Shown one piece after another: positions 13,278-27,748 of a stretch of DNA of 64,000 bases. Numbering within the stretch: the first letter of the stretch is position 1; each line of letters opens with the position of its first letter. Source of the stretch: Steinernema hermaphroditum. Lineage: Eukaryota > Nematoda > Chromadorea > Rhabditida > Steinernematidae. Location: assembly GCA_030435675.1 (NCBI GenBank), contig CM059624.1, forward strand, positions 8,890,769-8,954,768, given 5' to 3'. Both the position numbers and the translations under genes were made by a program. The notes beneath the pieces were generated by a model. That model worked only from the letters and a program-made list of their open reading frames with translations, was not told where the DNA came from and did not search any database.

Positions 13278-16277
13278 ATGGCGGAGTCGAGCAGGATCGT
13301 CCCCATGCGGCTCTACGCCAACTGGGAGTCCGATAGAGCTTCGTCATCCACCGTCCAAAGGTTTGCCCACAGTTCGGCAATTCGATCCTATGATGGCTCC
13401 TTAGAGTGTTCTCCATGTCCCTAAATCGTCTCGTCCTCTTCTCAGTGAATGAACCCTTGACGTCACTCGTAGTTACTGTCAAGCTTCAGGTATGCTTGCT
13501 CGAAAACATACTTTCCTGAGCATCCTCTAGGGCTACAAGCGCACCCTTCGCAGCAACGACTTCCCTGTTCCGAGTTCGGACCAGGTGGACGTAGCCCTGA
13601 ACATCTCCTTCACTGTACAGTACCCTCACTTCCTGAAGAGGAAGAACAATGTTCTCCAGATTCTGCTGCAGAGACGCAAGAAGTACAAAACAAGACCAAT
13701 CCCGGGCTTCAAAACCCTGGCTGTGGGCTGCATCAGTTTGACCGAGGTCCTCCAGTACGGTTACGTACGAGAGATCCAGCTCTGGTCCCCCGAGGTTGCA
13801 GAGAAGGAAGATGCTGCCCAGAACGGTACCCACCTGCCCCCTTGTGACTAGACCTACAGCTTCTTCAGTGAAAGCTATTGGGTGCCTCTTCGTTTCGAAC
13901 TGCTGCACCCAGGCAGTGGACTCCGACCACGAGACGATCTTCCGGCGCGTGGCAAACGCAGGCGCTGACGCGAAGCAGACGGACCTTCTAGTCAGCGACG
14001 ACGAGGAGATGGACTCCTCGAACGACGACGGGGATAGCGACGTCGATCAGCAGGGCCTCTCGGCCAGGTAGTCACTGTAACAAGGCCCCATGGAACTATT
14101 ACTGCTTTCAGATCGAGTCAGAGGACTAAGCACCGTATGCACAACTCGAGGAAAGCAGCACGACAGAAAAACTTGAAGCAGAAATTCGTATCGCTGCTGA
14201 GGAAGTTCAAAGTGCCCGAAGACGACGAGTCCGTCACGACGTCACACAAGGGAATGGTGGCGCCTACGGCGTGAGTTTCTATGTTTCGTCATCTCAATTT
14301 TCGATATAGGGAGGAACTGGAGGAACTGTTCGAAGAGCTGGATAACCTTTCGGATTCGGGACCTGACCTGGAGATCGACAAACTGAGTATCGTGAGCGTT
14401 CCTCGTCCGGGTCTGCGACCCTACTTCGGAGCAACCGCCTCTCGCGAAGTGCTTCCACCCATCAGCGACCACGTAAGACGACCTTTCCCGCTGCAAATCT
14501 GCATCCGTTCGCTGCAGATTGGCTCCGAAGACAGCAAGGATTCTGACGAGCACGAAGCGGCCTCCTCCGAGGCTGACAACGCCGTCCTCATTGAGTCGGC
14601 ACCCTCGTCGGATCTGAGTCGTCGTCTTCTCAGGGCCGGCCACAGCCTCCCCTCCTCGTCCGCCGAAGCCTCCTCCATCCCCCACTCTTCCACCGTCGGC
14701 TCCATATCCACGGCGCATCGAGGACCGCTCCACATGGCTAGGAACCTGGCGTCGATGTGCGATGGGAAGCCGGGGGTCAATAGCGCCAGGACCGTTTCCG
14801 TCTCAGAGCAGCTGGCCACTATCCTTCGGTCCGGCGACGACCTGGCCACTTCGCCCCCCATCCCCTCTTCAGAGAGCATTTGGCTGTGCTCCAGCAGCGA
14901 CTTCTCGTGGGTGGCGCCCCTAGTGGCGAACAACTTCTCAGGCCTGCGCGTTATTGACTGTCTCACCCTCTCGGACGTGAAGACGGTCATCAGCGCCGTC
15001 GTCCTCAAGATCCAGAAGTTCTGCAACTTCAATTCCTCGCCTCCTCCACTCAGCGTCCTCGGCGTCTGCGGCTCCGACCGCCACGTGAGCCTCGTCCTCC
15101 GCGCCTACGTCGACGCCCTCCTCGACAACAAGTCCTCCCAAGACTGGCTCAGCTACCTGAGGTTCACCGTGGTGGCGCCCCCTCACTCCCTCATCGGGCG
15201 CTATTTGTCGACCTGTGTGGCCGCCGGGTATACCTGCCTCTCCGACTCCCACTGGCGGAACCTCTTCGAGCGCCAAACCACGACCGAACTCACCTCGGCC
15301 GTCCTCAAGGAGATCGGCGAAAAGCTGAAGGCGGCGACTTCGACGGCAGTGCCGACGTCACACCTCTCGCCTTTCAACATGCCCATTGGAGAGACGATGC
15401 TGCAGCTCGCCGACGGTGTGGTCGACGAGCGGGACAACACCCAGGTGAGCCTCGTTCCCAGAACCGCCCCTTCAGTGCTTGCAGGTGTTTGTTCCCTTCT
15501 TGACGGAGGTGAGAGTGGGCCCCATCCTGACCTCCGAAGAGGAGAACGACAGCGTGCAGTCCTCCCCGCGCCAGGCGAATTGCAATTTCGACGAGTTCCC
15601 ATCTTGTGCCCACCACATAAACCCTTCCACCTCAGTTCAAGCGTTTACCAACGCCAGTGGCTCCCCTCCCAACTCCCCCCTCTCCTTGAACAAGTGAGTC
15701 TTCTGTGCTCTTTTCCTAACCCCATGTCCACAGACCCGCTGACGGAAAGGAGCTCCAAGTGGAGTACTGGACGACCGGAGTCGGCGACTTCCCCTCCACC
15801 ACCTCCTCATCTGCCGTTTCCGGGAACCAACCCGCCACGCCCCAGAAGAAGGACTCGACGGTGACGGCCGGGACTAAGTGGTCCATGAAGGCCAGTTTCC
15901 GTCAGCTATCCGTCACACGACGGACCCTCAGCCCCCTCCTCTCGCTTTCCTTCTCCAAACACCAAAAGAGAAAAGACAAGATGCTGCACAAGCTGGGAAT
16001 GAAGAACAGGCAGAGGGCCGACCAGGCGGACACGTCCCTCAATCAGAGCATCCCCAATGTGACTCGCATGATATGCAGCGGAAAGCATTCTAACCTCAAA
16101 GGTAGCCAGCCCCTCGTAAGTCTTCTCCGCTCACCCTTCGGCTTTTCAGTTGTCATCGACGGAACGATTTGGAGCGGCGTGAAATTCTTCCAAACCTCCT
16201 CCCAGTGGCAAACGCATGTCAAGCATTTTCCGATCTGTCTCCAGGTGTCTCTTCCGCCGCGGTCACACGAATCGTAG
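13278..16277 (+). CDS. PACS: Phosphofurin acidic cluster sorting protein (PACS1/2 homologue)
   Basis: PACS proteins are cytosolic adaptors that bind acidic-cluster cargo such as furin and connect it to AP-1/AP-3 or COPI for endosome-TGN and ER-mitochondria traffic. The N-terminal furin-binding region shows MRLYANWESDRASSSTV and SFTVQYPHFLKRK with LLQRRKKYKTR. The middle region shows KQKFVSLLRKFKVPEDDE and EELEELFEELDNLSDSGPD, then LSIVSVPRPGLRPYF. The C-terminal domain runs from KIQKFCNFNSS through GTKWSMKASFRQL and NVTRMICSGKHSNLK to VVIDGTIWSGVKFF and the terminal HVKHFPICL. Exons read: 13278-13360, 13446-13489, 13531-13825, 13869-14067, 14112-14270, 14310-15444, 15485-15693, 15734-16101 and 16150-16277. 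The first splice junction does not keep frame as I read it: exon 1 ends in phase 2 but exon 2 needs phase 1. That junction is either misread or contains a sequence error. Confidence 0.92.
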
Positions 16278-16916
16278 CCTCAGATTCTTTCGCCGCGCCT
16301 CTGAGCATTATTTATGAGATCTTGCTACAGTATTCCTGTTCCCTGTGATTCGTTAAAGTTTTGATTTTTGCCTTGTTTTTGTTAGTTCTCGAGAAAGCCG
16401 AATCTAACGAACTGGTTACGGTCGATATCTGAAGACGATGACCCTCGGATTAGTGTGTTCTCCCCAACGAATGGGACAAGTGGCTCTTCTACTTTCGGCC
16501 TCTGAGAGAAGCCTCGCCTCTTTGCCTGCAGCTATGGACTGAGAGCATACAGTACTTCTTGTAAACGTCGCTTTCGTTTTTTTCGGTGCTTCGTTTACCA
16601 ACGCTTGTTCATTCTTTACTCCATGTTCCATCAGTACGGTGTAGAGTGCTACTCAAAGGCATCCAGCAGAGATCTATTATTACCATTATTAGTGTTATTA
16701 TTATTACATGGGGCAATAAGAAAAATCTATACATGAAGCACAACAAAGTGAGTTCAAAGTCGGGTTAAAGCCTGGAATTTGCATTTCGTGTAAGTGGTTG
16801 GAAATGCTGTAACATATAAAGTGAACATCCGCTATATACAGGTAGTAATAGTCAATCGTTCTGGACACTTGATCTTCGAGATCGTTGGGGTGGAGCCCCT
16901 AGGTAGCAATGTGGTG
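16278..16916. other. Intergenic region between two convergent genes
   Basis: This is the 3' flank shared by the PACS gene (+) and the MAP4K gene (-). It is AT-rich around 16680-16740 (ATTATTAGTGTTATTATTAT). I see no gene in it; short frames on both strands lack similarity to any family I know. Confidence 0.5.
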
Positions 16917-19983
<3,067 letters not shown>

Positions 19984-21540
19984 CTATCTTATTCTGTACC
20001 TGAAACAAAAAACCGGAGGTAACTCGAACCCACGACAACTATACGACGAGACGCAATGCCGCCCGAATAATGGCGAATATGAAAACACATTCTCGCTTAT
20101 CACAAGAAGAATATTATTGAGACCAAGCAAACAACAGTCGCCGCCAGCCACACGACGCGGCGAACGCGTCGCACTCGACGGAACAAAGCCGTCGATCGCA
20201 GAAATGAGCAAACGAGTGACCATAAATTGCCCAGAAATAAATGGATTCCGTGGCGCGAGACGGGAGGATCGCCGTGGAAACACGAAGCGAGACAGAGACA
20301 GGAAGAGAGACGTCTCCCGCCAGCCGAGACGAGAGAGTTCCGAAGAACGGCCATTCGGTACTCCGCACAGGTTGTCGATTTCGATCGAATTCGCGGATCG
20401 CTGCGAGACCTGGCGGACGGCAGATTCCGCCAATTGCCTTCTGTGGACCTTTCGGAACCATCTAACGTCGAAAGGACTCCGAGCACCGAGAGGCCTGTCT
20501 ATGGCGCAATCGATGTGTGAGACTCAAGGAGCATCGCGCCTCGCAAATTCCTTTGTTGACACAGCCAATTCTCCATCCTCTAATGGAAACAGCTGGCTCC
20601 GAATCGACGACGCGGAAGAGAAGTGGACTACGGTAGACCAGACATCAGTGTTACGCCGGCTCGAAACATATTCAGGGTTGAGAGCTTCGTGTATGTAGTT
20701 CAGTCGCAAGAAAGTTTAGAATGAGAAAGTTTAGAAATATCAACGCTATTGAACGAGATAAGCATCTGAACTGAGCCATGTTGATGAAGTAGATGAGCTT
20801 GCGAATAATTCAACGATCACGCTGACATCGGTGACCCTCACATAATAAAGAGAACATTATTATGGTTGAGGACGCCAATTTCCGAAAGGCTGCAGAGTTC
20901 GACGGGGTCAAAGAGCGTTCCTTCCCGGTAGCCGAATGGTTGTAATTCTGACGTGATGTCAACCTTGTCATTTAAAGTTTTCTCGTCCAAAGCCTTGCTG
21001 GAAAGCAAAGGCCCCTGCATTACTCAACCTTTAGTCATCTTCAGAGTTTACGAGTTTATCTTCTCGTAACAATTTATCTTCAGAACCACACCAAATGTAC
21101 TTTCGCTTCGCCACTTTCCGCAGAAGCGTCCGTTCCAGTTCATTTTCTTTTACAACAAAGAGAAGGCGGAGAGTGAAAGTTTCGTGACTGCGTACGCGCC
21201 ACGATCCCGTTTTTCAAACCATAACAAAGACGCAATTAATAACGCAACTAGGCGACGACCTTGCAGAGGTGTAATCTCTGCGAGCGCCAGAATGGTATGC
21301 AATTGAACAAAACCCTCCCCTTATGCACTATTTTGGGCGAAATGCATTTGGACACACGTAGGTCATCTTTAGGTTCTGTGTTCGATCGCATTTATTCGTC
21401 CACCCGGTGATAAATAAACTGTGACGTGGGGAGCGCAAAGGTAACTCTACAAACAGGAGTGCCGACGTTCGCAACAGATAACTCGGGGCACCCTTACGGC
21501 GCTCTCTCTTTAAAGCCTAATGGGATAATAAGGTGAAGTA
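19984..21540. other. Intergenic region, no recognised gene
   Basis: This 1.55-kb stretch lies upstream of the MAP4K gene and downstream of a MIG-18-like gene on the same strand. Between 20100 and 20700 both strands carry long open frames rich in Arg, Ser and Pro, but I recognise none and they overlap each other, which suggests compositional openness. A 60-codon frame at 20838-21020 (-) is preceded by a TTTCCAG acceptor and could be a stray exon. The acceptor TTTGTTTCAG on the minus strand near 20000 belongs to the MAP4K 5' end. Confidence 0.4.
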
Positions 21541-22640
21541 TTAATTCTCCAGTTGGAAGAAAACGGTTCCGTCGGGATTCTGTCGACAGTGGTAGGTCTG
21601 AAACCAAACCAAGTGGGGTTATGGGGAAACCGTCCAACTGCCGCACCTTTCCGCCCAGTGATTTTTTGGAATTGAGCTCAATTTGTTGGTCTTTGCTTAT
21701 CAGACAGGCGACTACGGTAACAGAGCCCTCCTCGGTGCACTTCTTCACGAACTTTTCCTCTTCGATCCAGCTGGAATGAACGTTACTGTAGAGGGAATGA
21801 TCGACTTTCCCTACGATTCGCCGGCATTCTTACGCTGTCCTCTCACGGTACAGGTCACGACTTTAGGCTTGAAGTCGGCCTTTGGGTTCGGAGAGACGTT
21901 GTCTCTGATGATGGAGACGGTGTTGTCACTGTGCTGGACGCAGCTAGAGGAAGAGGAACGTGGCTAGCGAAGAGGACAAGTGGCGCACCTGTAGACGATT
22001 CCGCTGACAGCGTATTTCGAGTTGAGGTCGAAGGCGATGCCCGAGTCGGTAACGCAGTTCACGATCTTCTGCCCTCGGGACGTACACGTCTTGTTGAAAT
22101 TCCGCTTGGAGATCCAAGATTCACCCACGGCATGTCCTGAGAATGCATCTCTCCGAGACTCCGCGTCATTCTACGGCACCTACCTTCACAGTCCACCGTC
22201 TTCGATTTGTAATGGCGGTTTATGCGAACACTCCCGTCTTCCATCTTGATGCACTCCACTTTCTACAAAAACTCGTTTCGAGGTCGTCTTTAAAGAGCAC
22301 GACTTCCATCTCAGGAGCGCTCTCGCGTACCTCGTCACTTACCGTATCCCCCTCATTGACCGTCTCGCCCGGCTTGATCTCCTTTCCCAGTGGGGTCTGA
22401 CATGCGGTGATGGTAGTGCGCCAGCTCCCGTCGGGGCTGATTATGCACTTCATGACGAAAGTGGATCGAACGACCTACAACATGCAGGGCTAAGAGTCCG
22501 CAAACCAGTCTCTGACGGGTCGAAACTCAACGCACCCAGGTTTCGCCGTCGGCGTACTTCTCGTCCTTCCAGCGGCATCCCTGAACGCAGGCCGGGACGA
22601 GGAGCAGCAGCAGGAGCGCCGAGAAGCCAGTGGTCACCAT
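21541..22640 (-). CDS. Secreted protein with repeated MIG-18-like fibronectin type I modules (copy 1)
   Basis: The protein begins with a signal peptide (MVTTGFSALLLLLLVPACVQG). It continues as a string of small cysteine modules of the form C-x-W or C-x-Y, then G-x-W, then F-x-x-x-C, then a trailing cysteine. Visible pieces are CRWKDEKYADGETW, FVMKCIISPDGSW, VECIKMEDGSV, ESWISKRNFNKTC, SSWIEEEKFVKKC and the terminal TYHCRQNPDGTVFFQLEN. This is the module called abnormal cell migration protein 18-like fibronectin type I, which I know only from nematode secreted proteins. The likely site of action is extracellular matrix or basement membrane; the exact role is unknown. Several introns of 45 to 80 nt interrupt the modules. 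The start at 22640 is preferred over an in-frame ATG at 22718 because it places the signal peptide at the N-terminus. A paralogue lies at 35131-36250. Confidence 0.82.
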
Positions 22641-23061
22641 GGCGTCTGAGGAAGAACGCACGAGTGACGACAGAAGAAGAAGAAGTTGCCGAAACGTCTG
22701 CGGAGGCGGAGACGCCAAGCGAAGTGGGAGACCTTGAACTGCGGGACAGTAGGGTGTGGCCGCAGCGCGCCATTTTTCGAGTATTCCTGTTGTGCGCAGA
22801 AAAACGGAAATAATTTATTTTATTTACCTTATGCAACTTGCAACCTTCTTTGCACATGGGAGATCCGGTTCCCTAGATGTACACAGTACACGGGGTACAT
22901 TTTGTGCTTTGCTGACGGAGACGGAGGCCTGCGCAAAGAAGGTGTACTGTTCTCGGCTTGATGGATAAAGCTTTATTTTAATTTAAGGCAATGGGTGAAG
23001 CTTGTATGTACATTTAAAAAGACGTCACAGGCCATAAGGATGCGAGTAAGGGCTGAAAATC
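22641..23061. other. Spacer between TAK1-like and MIG-18-like genes
   Basis: Both flanking genes are on the minus strand, so this 420-bp spacer holds the 3' end of the TAK1-like gene and the 5' region of the MIG-18-like gene. It contains AT-rich runs (TTATTTTATTTAC near 22815). No coding potential that I recognise. Confidence 0.45.
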
Positions 23062-25604
23062 TCATGACGATTTCCGAGACTTCATGAATTTTTTAATCGG
23101 GTTTGAAGACTTTCCCGGCAAGGACTTCTTCTTCTTTGGGTTCTCCGTTTCGGTTCCCTCTTTCTGAAAATAGCCTTCCTTCAGATGTTTAAACCAGAAG
23201 AATGGACCTACGGAGCTCGTCTGACTGTCCACGGAAAGTCGAGGCCTCGAAAACTGCATAGGCGAGTAGAGTCGACCGAGTTCAGTTCGTGGCGACGTGT
23301 CGGTGCAATCGAAAGGCCGTAGGGACTCGTCTATAGTGATGTTGGATATTGAATACTCCGGATGGGAAGACTGACTGAAGTAATGTGGCGTCTCCCTGGA
23401 GATTGCATTCTGACCGACATATACGACCGTATTCTAACAAGGGAACATTTAAAGGTGCCACCAAAAGAATCGACTGAAATTTTGTACACTAGTAGTACTC
23501 GTGCAGTGTACTAATCCTGCAAAATATTAGCGGCCCATGGGCACTTGGCAGGGGGTAAAATGCAGTTTTAAAATCGTGCGGCTGGGTTATATTGTTTTCA
23601 GTCCCTAGCAGTGAAGTTGTCTGTGTGGTCAAGTGGTAAGGCTACTGGCTACGAGGCTTTTGCTCGCAGGTTCGAAGCCCGGAGGAGCGTTAGTTTTTAA
23701 TTTTGTTTCTCTTCTTGCTCCGAATGAAAATTTTGCGTTATCTTACTTTTACAGACTCTAAAACGTTTTATTGTTGAGGTGCAAAGGTGACCGATGACCG
23801 TAAATTGTAAAAAACGATGAGTGTAAATTTCTGTGTTGCCATTTGGTCATTTGTCACCTTTGCACCTCAACAATAAAACGTTTTAGAGTCTGTAAAAGTA
23901 AGATAACGCAAAATTTTCATTCGGAGCAAGAAGAGAAACAAAATTAAAAACTAACGCTCCTCCGGGCTTCGAACCTGCGAGCAAAAGCCTCGTAGCCAGT
24001 AGCCTTACCACTTGACCACACAGACAACTTCACGATTAGGGACTGAAAACAATATAACCCAACCGCACGATTTTAAAACTGCATTTTACCCCCTGCCAAG
24101 TGCCCATGGGCCGCTAATATTTTGCAGGATTAATACACTGCACGAGTACTACCAGTGTACAAAATTTCAGTCGATTCCTTTGGTGGCACCTTTAAATGTT
24201 CCCTTGTAAGTACACAGGTACTGACTAAAATCTGGCAACAACTCTTACTGTTCCCGTCTCCAGTGTAGAAAGGTCCTCCTTGTCCTAGGATGTGGTAATC
24301 AATTTTAAACTGGTTTTTTACTACTCACAACGATTTTGGGTCCTTTCGGACGCCCTGCATCTCCCAAAAAAGACTGGTTCAGGGATGCCGCCAGTTCCAT
24401 GTGGTAATATTCCCTAGCCTGAGCAGGCTTCAGAGTTGATCGGTCGAACGGTGGAGCCGAAGGAACCGGGTAGATCTACGAGATACTTGAATCGCATCAA
24501 TATGCATCCAACGCACCTCTGTTAAGACTTCTAAGATTCTGACAACGTCGGAAATGTCGGGCCTATCGGAGGCTTCCTCCGCCCAGCACAACGTCATCAG
24601 ATCGGCAAGTGGCTTGATGCATCCCGCAACCATCGGGGGCCGAGCACCCGAAACTTTCTGCCACTGGATAGCGAACTCGCCCGAGGAACCGAGCTCTTCA
24701 TAGGGGAACCTGAATGAATATTTGACGAGGAAAGGACTGTCAGAGAAGAAACCTGCGCGTGACCATCTCCCAGAGAGTGATTCCGTAACTGAACACGTCA
24801 GCCTTGGCGTCGTATTTCTTCCCTTTGAACACTTCGGGCGCCATCCAACACGAAGTTCCCTGATTGTTGGTCATGCTCGTTTTCTGCGGCGCCGTCGTCC
24901 CGAAGTCGCAAATCTTCAGCGTTTGGTAGAAGTTGTCCAGCAGAAGGCTGTAAATGATTTCTTGGAAAGAAAATCGTACAGCTCCATCTTACTTCAGAGG
25001 CTTAATGTCCCGATGGACAAAGCCTAGTCGGTGAATGTGCTCCAGGGCGCGACAACACTGAAGACTCCACCAGATGACGCTCTGAGTACTGTACTGGAAA
25101 TGCTTCTTCGCGTGAAGAACTGCAATCAAACGTATTCTACCCTCAGATCACACTCCTTTTACATACATTCATGCATGGATCCTCCTTCCATCAGTTCCAT
25201 CACGATGCCTTGCGGCACACCCAGCATCACTCCGAAGAAATTTATCACTCCCTCGTGGCGCAGCATGTGGAGGTTTTTGGCCTTCAATAACCCATGAATG
25301 CGAATGACGTTAAAAGGTTACATACCTCGTGCTTCATCACAGAAAAGGCGTCACTTTCCCGTTTAAGTTTGATAGCACACGGTCTTCCTCTGTAAGTTCC
25401 ACGGACGACGCTGCCGTAGGCTCCTCGGCCAAGCTCCTGAAACCTGTAGATCACCACGTCTTCGGGATCAACCGTGGGATAATCGTCGGTTGACAACCCC
25501 AAAGAAGTGGAGGGATTCATGGACGACGGTTCAAACGATCCGATCGGGTTTCCGTAGAACGAAGTCGAGAAACCACCAGAACAATCGATCGTCAGAGGTT
25601 CCAT
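23062..25604 (-). CDS. MAP3K7: TAK1-type MAP3 kinase
   Basis: TAK1 (MAP3K7; C. elegans mom-4) phosphorylates MAP2Ks and links TGF-beta, Wnt or innate immune receptors to p38, JNK and NLK. After MEPLTIDCSGGF the kinase domain shows FQELGRGAYGSVVRG (glycine loop) and CAIKLKRES. Further on are VIMELMEGGSMHE-like hinge sequence, HRDIKPLNLLLD, LKICDFGTT, MTNNQGTSCWMAPEVF and DVFSYGITLWEMVTR. The TNN-G-S/T-x-W-MAPEVF run is characteristic of TAK1. The tail is Ser/Pro-rich and ends in a very basic segment (PKKKKSLPGKSSNPIKKF); I did not identify a TAB-binding helix. The ATG follows a TTGCAG acceptor. The intron from 24248 to 23434 contains a 769-bp foldback transposon whose end forms the acceptor. 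Confidence 0.9.
23639..23706 (+). other. tRNA-like segment in left arm of foldback element
   Basis: TGGTCAAGTGG at 23646-23656 fits a polymerase III A box and GGTTCGAAGCC at 23689-23699 fits a B box, with tRNA-like spacing between them. CGAG and CTCG around GCTTTTG could form an anticodon-like stem, but the acceptor and T stems do not pair well. I read it as a tRNA-derived relic and do not call it a functional tRNA gene. Confidence 0.5.
23958..24025 (-). other. tRNA-like segment in right arm of foldback element
   Basis: This is the mirror copy of the tRNA-like segment in the left arm. On the minus strand it carries the B box GGTTCGAAGCC (23965-23975) and the A box TGGTCAAGTGG (24008-24018). 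The two copies are almost identical, as expected if the whole arm was inverted as a unit. Confidence 0.5.
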
Positions 25605-26566
25605 CTCCCTGCAATAAACTCGAGTTGCGCTCACGGCAAACAGAAAGTGATAAGCGCACGACGGAAGAGCTCGACGAGCAGGGTTCCTGCGAGCTGAGCA
25701 GGCTCGATGCTGCACAAAGACATTGTAGATCCTCCGGGGGAGACTTTTCCAAATCTGGTGCAGACAGAAGTCTGCGAGACGACGCGCGCGGTTGACTCGC
25801 AGTGGACGCATTTTGGTCTGTTTGATCACTGTACTCTGTCGTGTCTCTCCATCTCTCCGTGGTGTTTTATATTTCCACATTAAGCGACCCGAGACCGACC
25901 GTGCTCATCGGAAACGTGCGCTTGATTCGCAAAAAAAACTGTGGGTAAACTGTTATCCTCAAAGAGCTCTAAAACAAAATCGACCTTCGTGACCATAAAA
26001 TACGGGTTTTGAGGAACGCACTGTCAAACGTGGATTTTTGAATTCCTCAAGCATTTTTGCTCAGCTCGCTGTATACTAAAGGAACAAAAAGATGCTGCCG
26101 CTTAAAAGTGAATTGGCTTGATGATTTCGCTTTTTGCGCTCTGTGTACAGAAATTTAAAGATTGCCGGAATTTAAACAGATGCAAGCAGCTATTTTCCCG
26201 TTTAAGTTATAGAACAGATGCACTTTTCATAATGCTGCTGGAAACCGACCTTCGGCGCCAGGCTTCAGCAAAGCGACGCGCTTGTCGTTAGCGCCGTCGA
26301 CATCGGTCTCGGAGCGAATAATTTAAATGTCTTCTAAAAATGTGAAGAGTTGCTCGCTGTTTCTATGATAGTGCCGTAATTCGCTTATGCGCTGTCATGT
26401 TTCGCTTCTTCTGTGTTCCATCCGATGAGATATTCTTTTAATTTCTGCGAAAAAGAAAACAGATTTGCGATGCACGCTTTGACCATTCGCGCGTTCACCT
26501 TTGGTTCTTATTTTATAAAAATTGTCTATTTCAGTAATCAGATCGACTCGTCCGAAGTCTCTTGAG
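25605..26566. other. Divergent intergenic region between TAK1-like and UBE2K genes
   Basis: This 960-bp spacer separates two divergently transcribed genes and should contain both promoters. Acceptor-like sites close to each start codon (TTGCAG next to the kinase ATG, TATTTCAG about 33 nt before the UBE2K ATG) suggest that part of it is outron. Open frames near the kinase start are Arg/Ser-rich without recognised similarity. Confidence 0.5.
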
Positions 26567-27351
<785 letters not shown>

Positions 27352-27748
27352 TTGTGTCATCGTTTTGTTGAATATTGGTTCCATGTGAGATCTTTGCTAA
27401 AATAATGTAAAAGATAACATTTTTGCGAGCGTTGTGAAGACTGTGGAGTTTCAGCTTTTCGGATGGCTTCGAGGTGGCATCTGTAGACTTCCTGGACTTG
27501 GCTTGATTTCGACTGTCGTTTTCAACGAACGCATCTTCACAGGGTAATCATCCATGACAAGTCGGGACATGTTTAGCTTATTTAGTTCTAATAATTTACA
27601 ATCTTTAAATAGTTAAATATCTCATAGCTATCTGATTTAAATACATTATACAGTATCAACGTACAACCTTATTATGCGTAACATGACCTGCAGAAAGGCA
27701 CAACAGCACCGAGTTGAGTAGGTATATGAATTTCGGGGTTTGAGTGTA
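27352..27748. other. Intergenic region between convergent UBE2K and EEA1 genes
   Basis: This is the shared 3' flank of two convergent genes. It is AT-rich around 27590-27660 and contains possible polyadenylation-type sequences. I see no gene or repeat in it. Confidence 0.45.

Larger units (their letters stand above)
23438..24206. mobile_element. PIF/Harbinger-like foldback element (copy 1) in a TAK1 intron
   Basis: Two near-perfect inverted arms of about 355 bp (23438-23791 and 23853-24206) flank a 61-bp centre. The ends are CAAGGGAACATTTAAAGGTG and its reverse. TAA lies directly outside both ends (23435-23437 and 24207-24209), bounded by C on the left and G on the right, so the target was CTAAG. 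A 3-bp TAA/TTA duplication in a CTTAG context is the hallmark I know for PIF/Harbinger and Tourist-like elements. There is no transposase inside, so this is a non-autonomous element. A tRNA-like segment lies in each arm. A second element with the same ends is at 38690-39195. Confidence 0.85.

Noticed and set aside
20010..20045. GGGTTCGAGTTACC (minus) resembling a tRNA T arm
   Set aside because: The stem does not pair around the loop and there is no A box upstream at tRNA spacing.
20838..21020. 60-codon minus-strand frame after a TTTCCAG acceptor
   Set aside because: No similarity and no donor or partner exon; not enough to call a gene.
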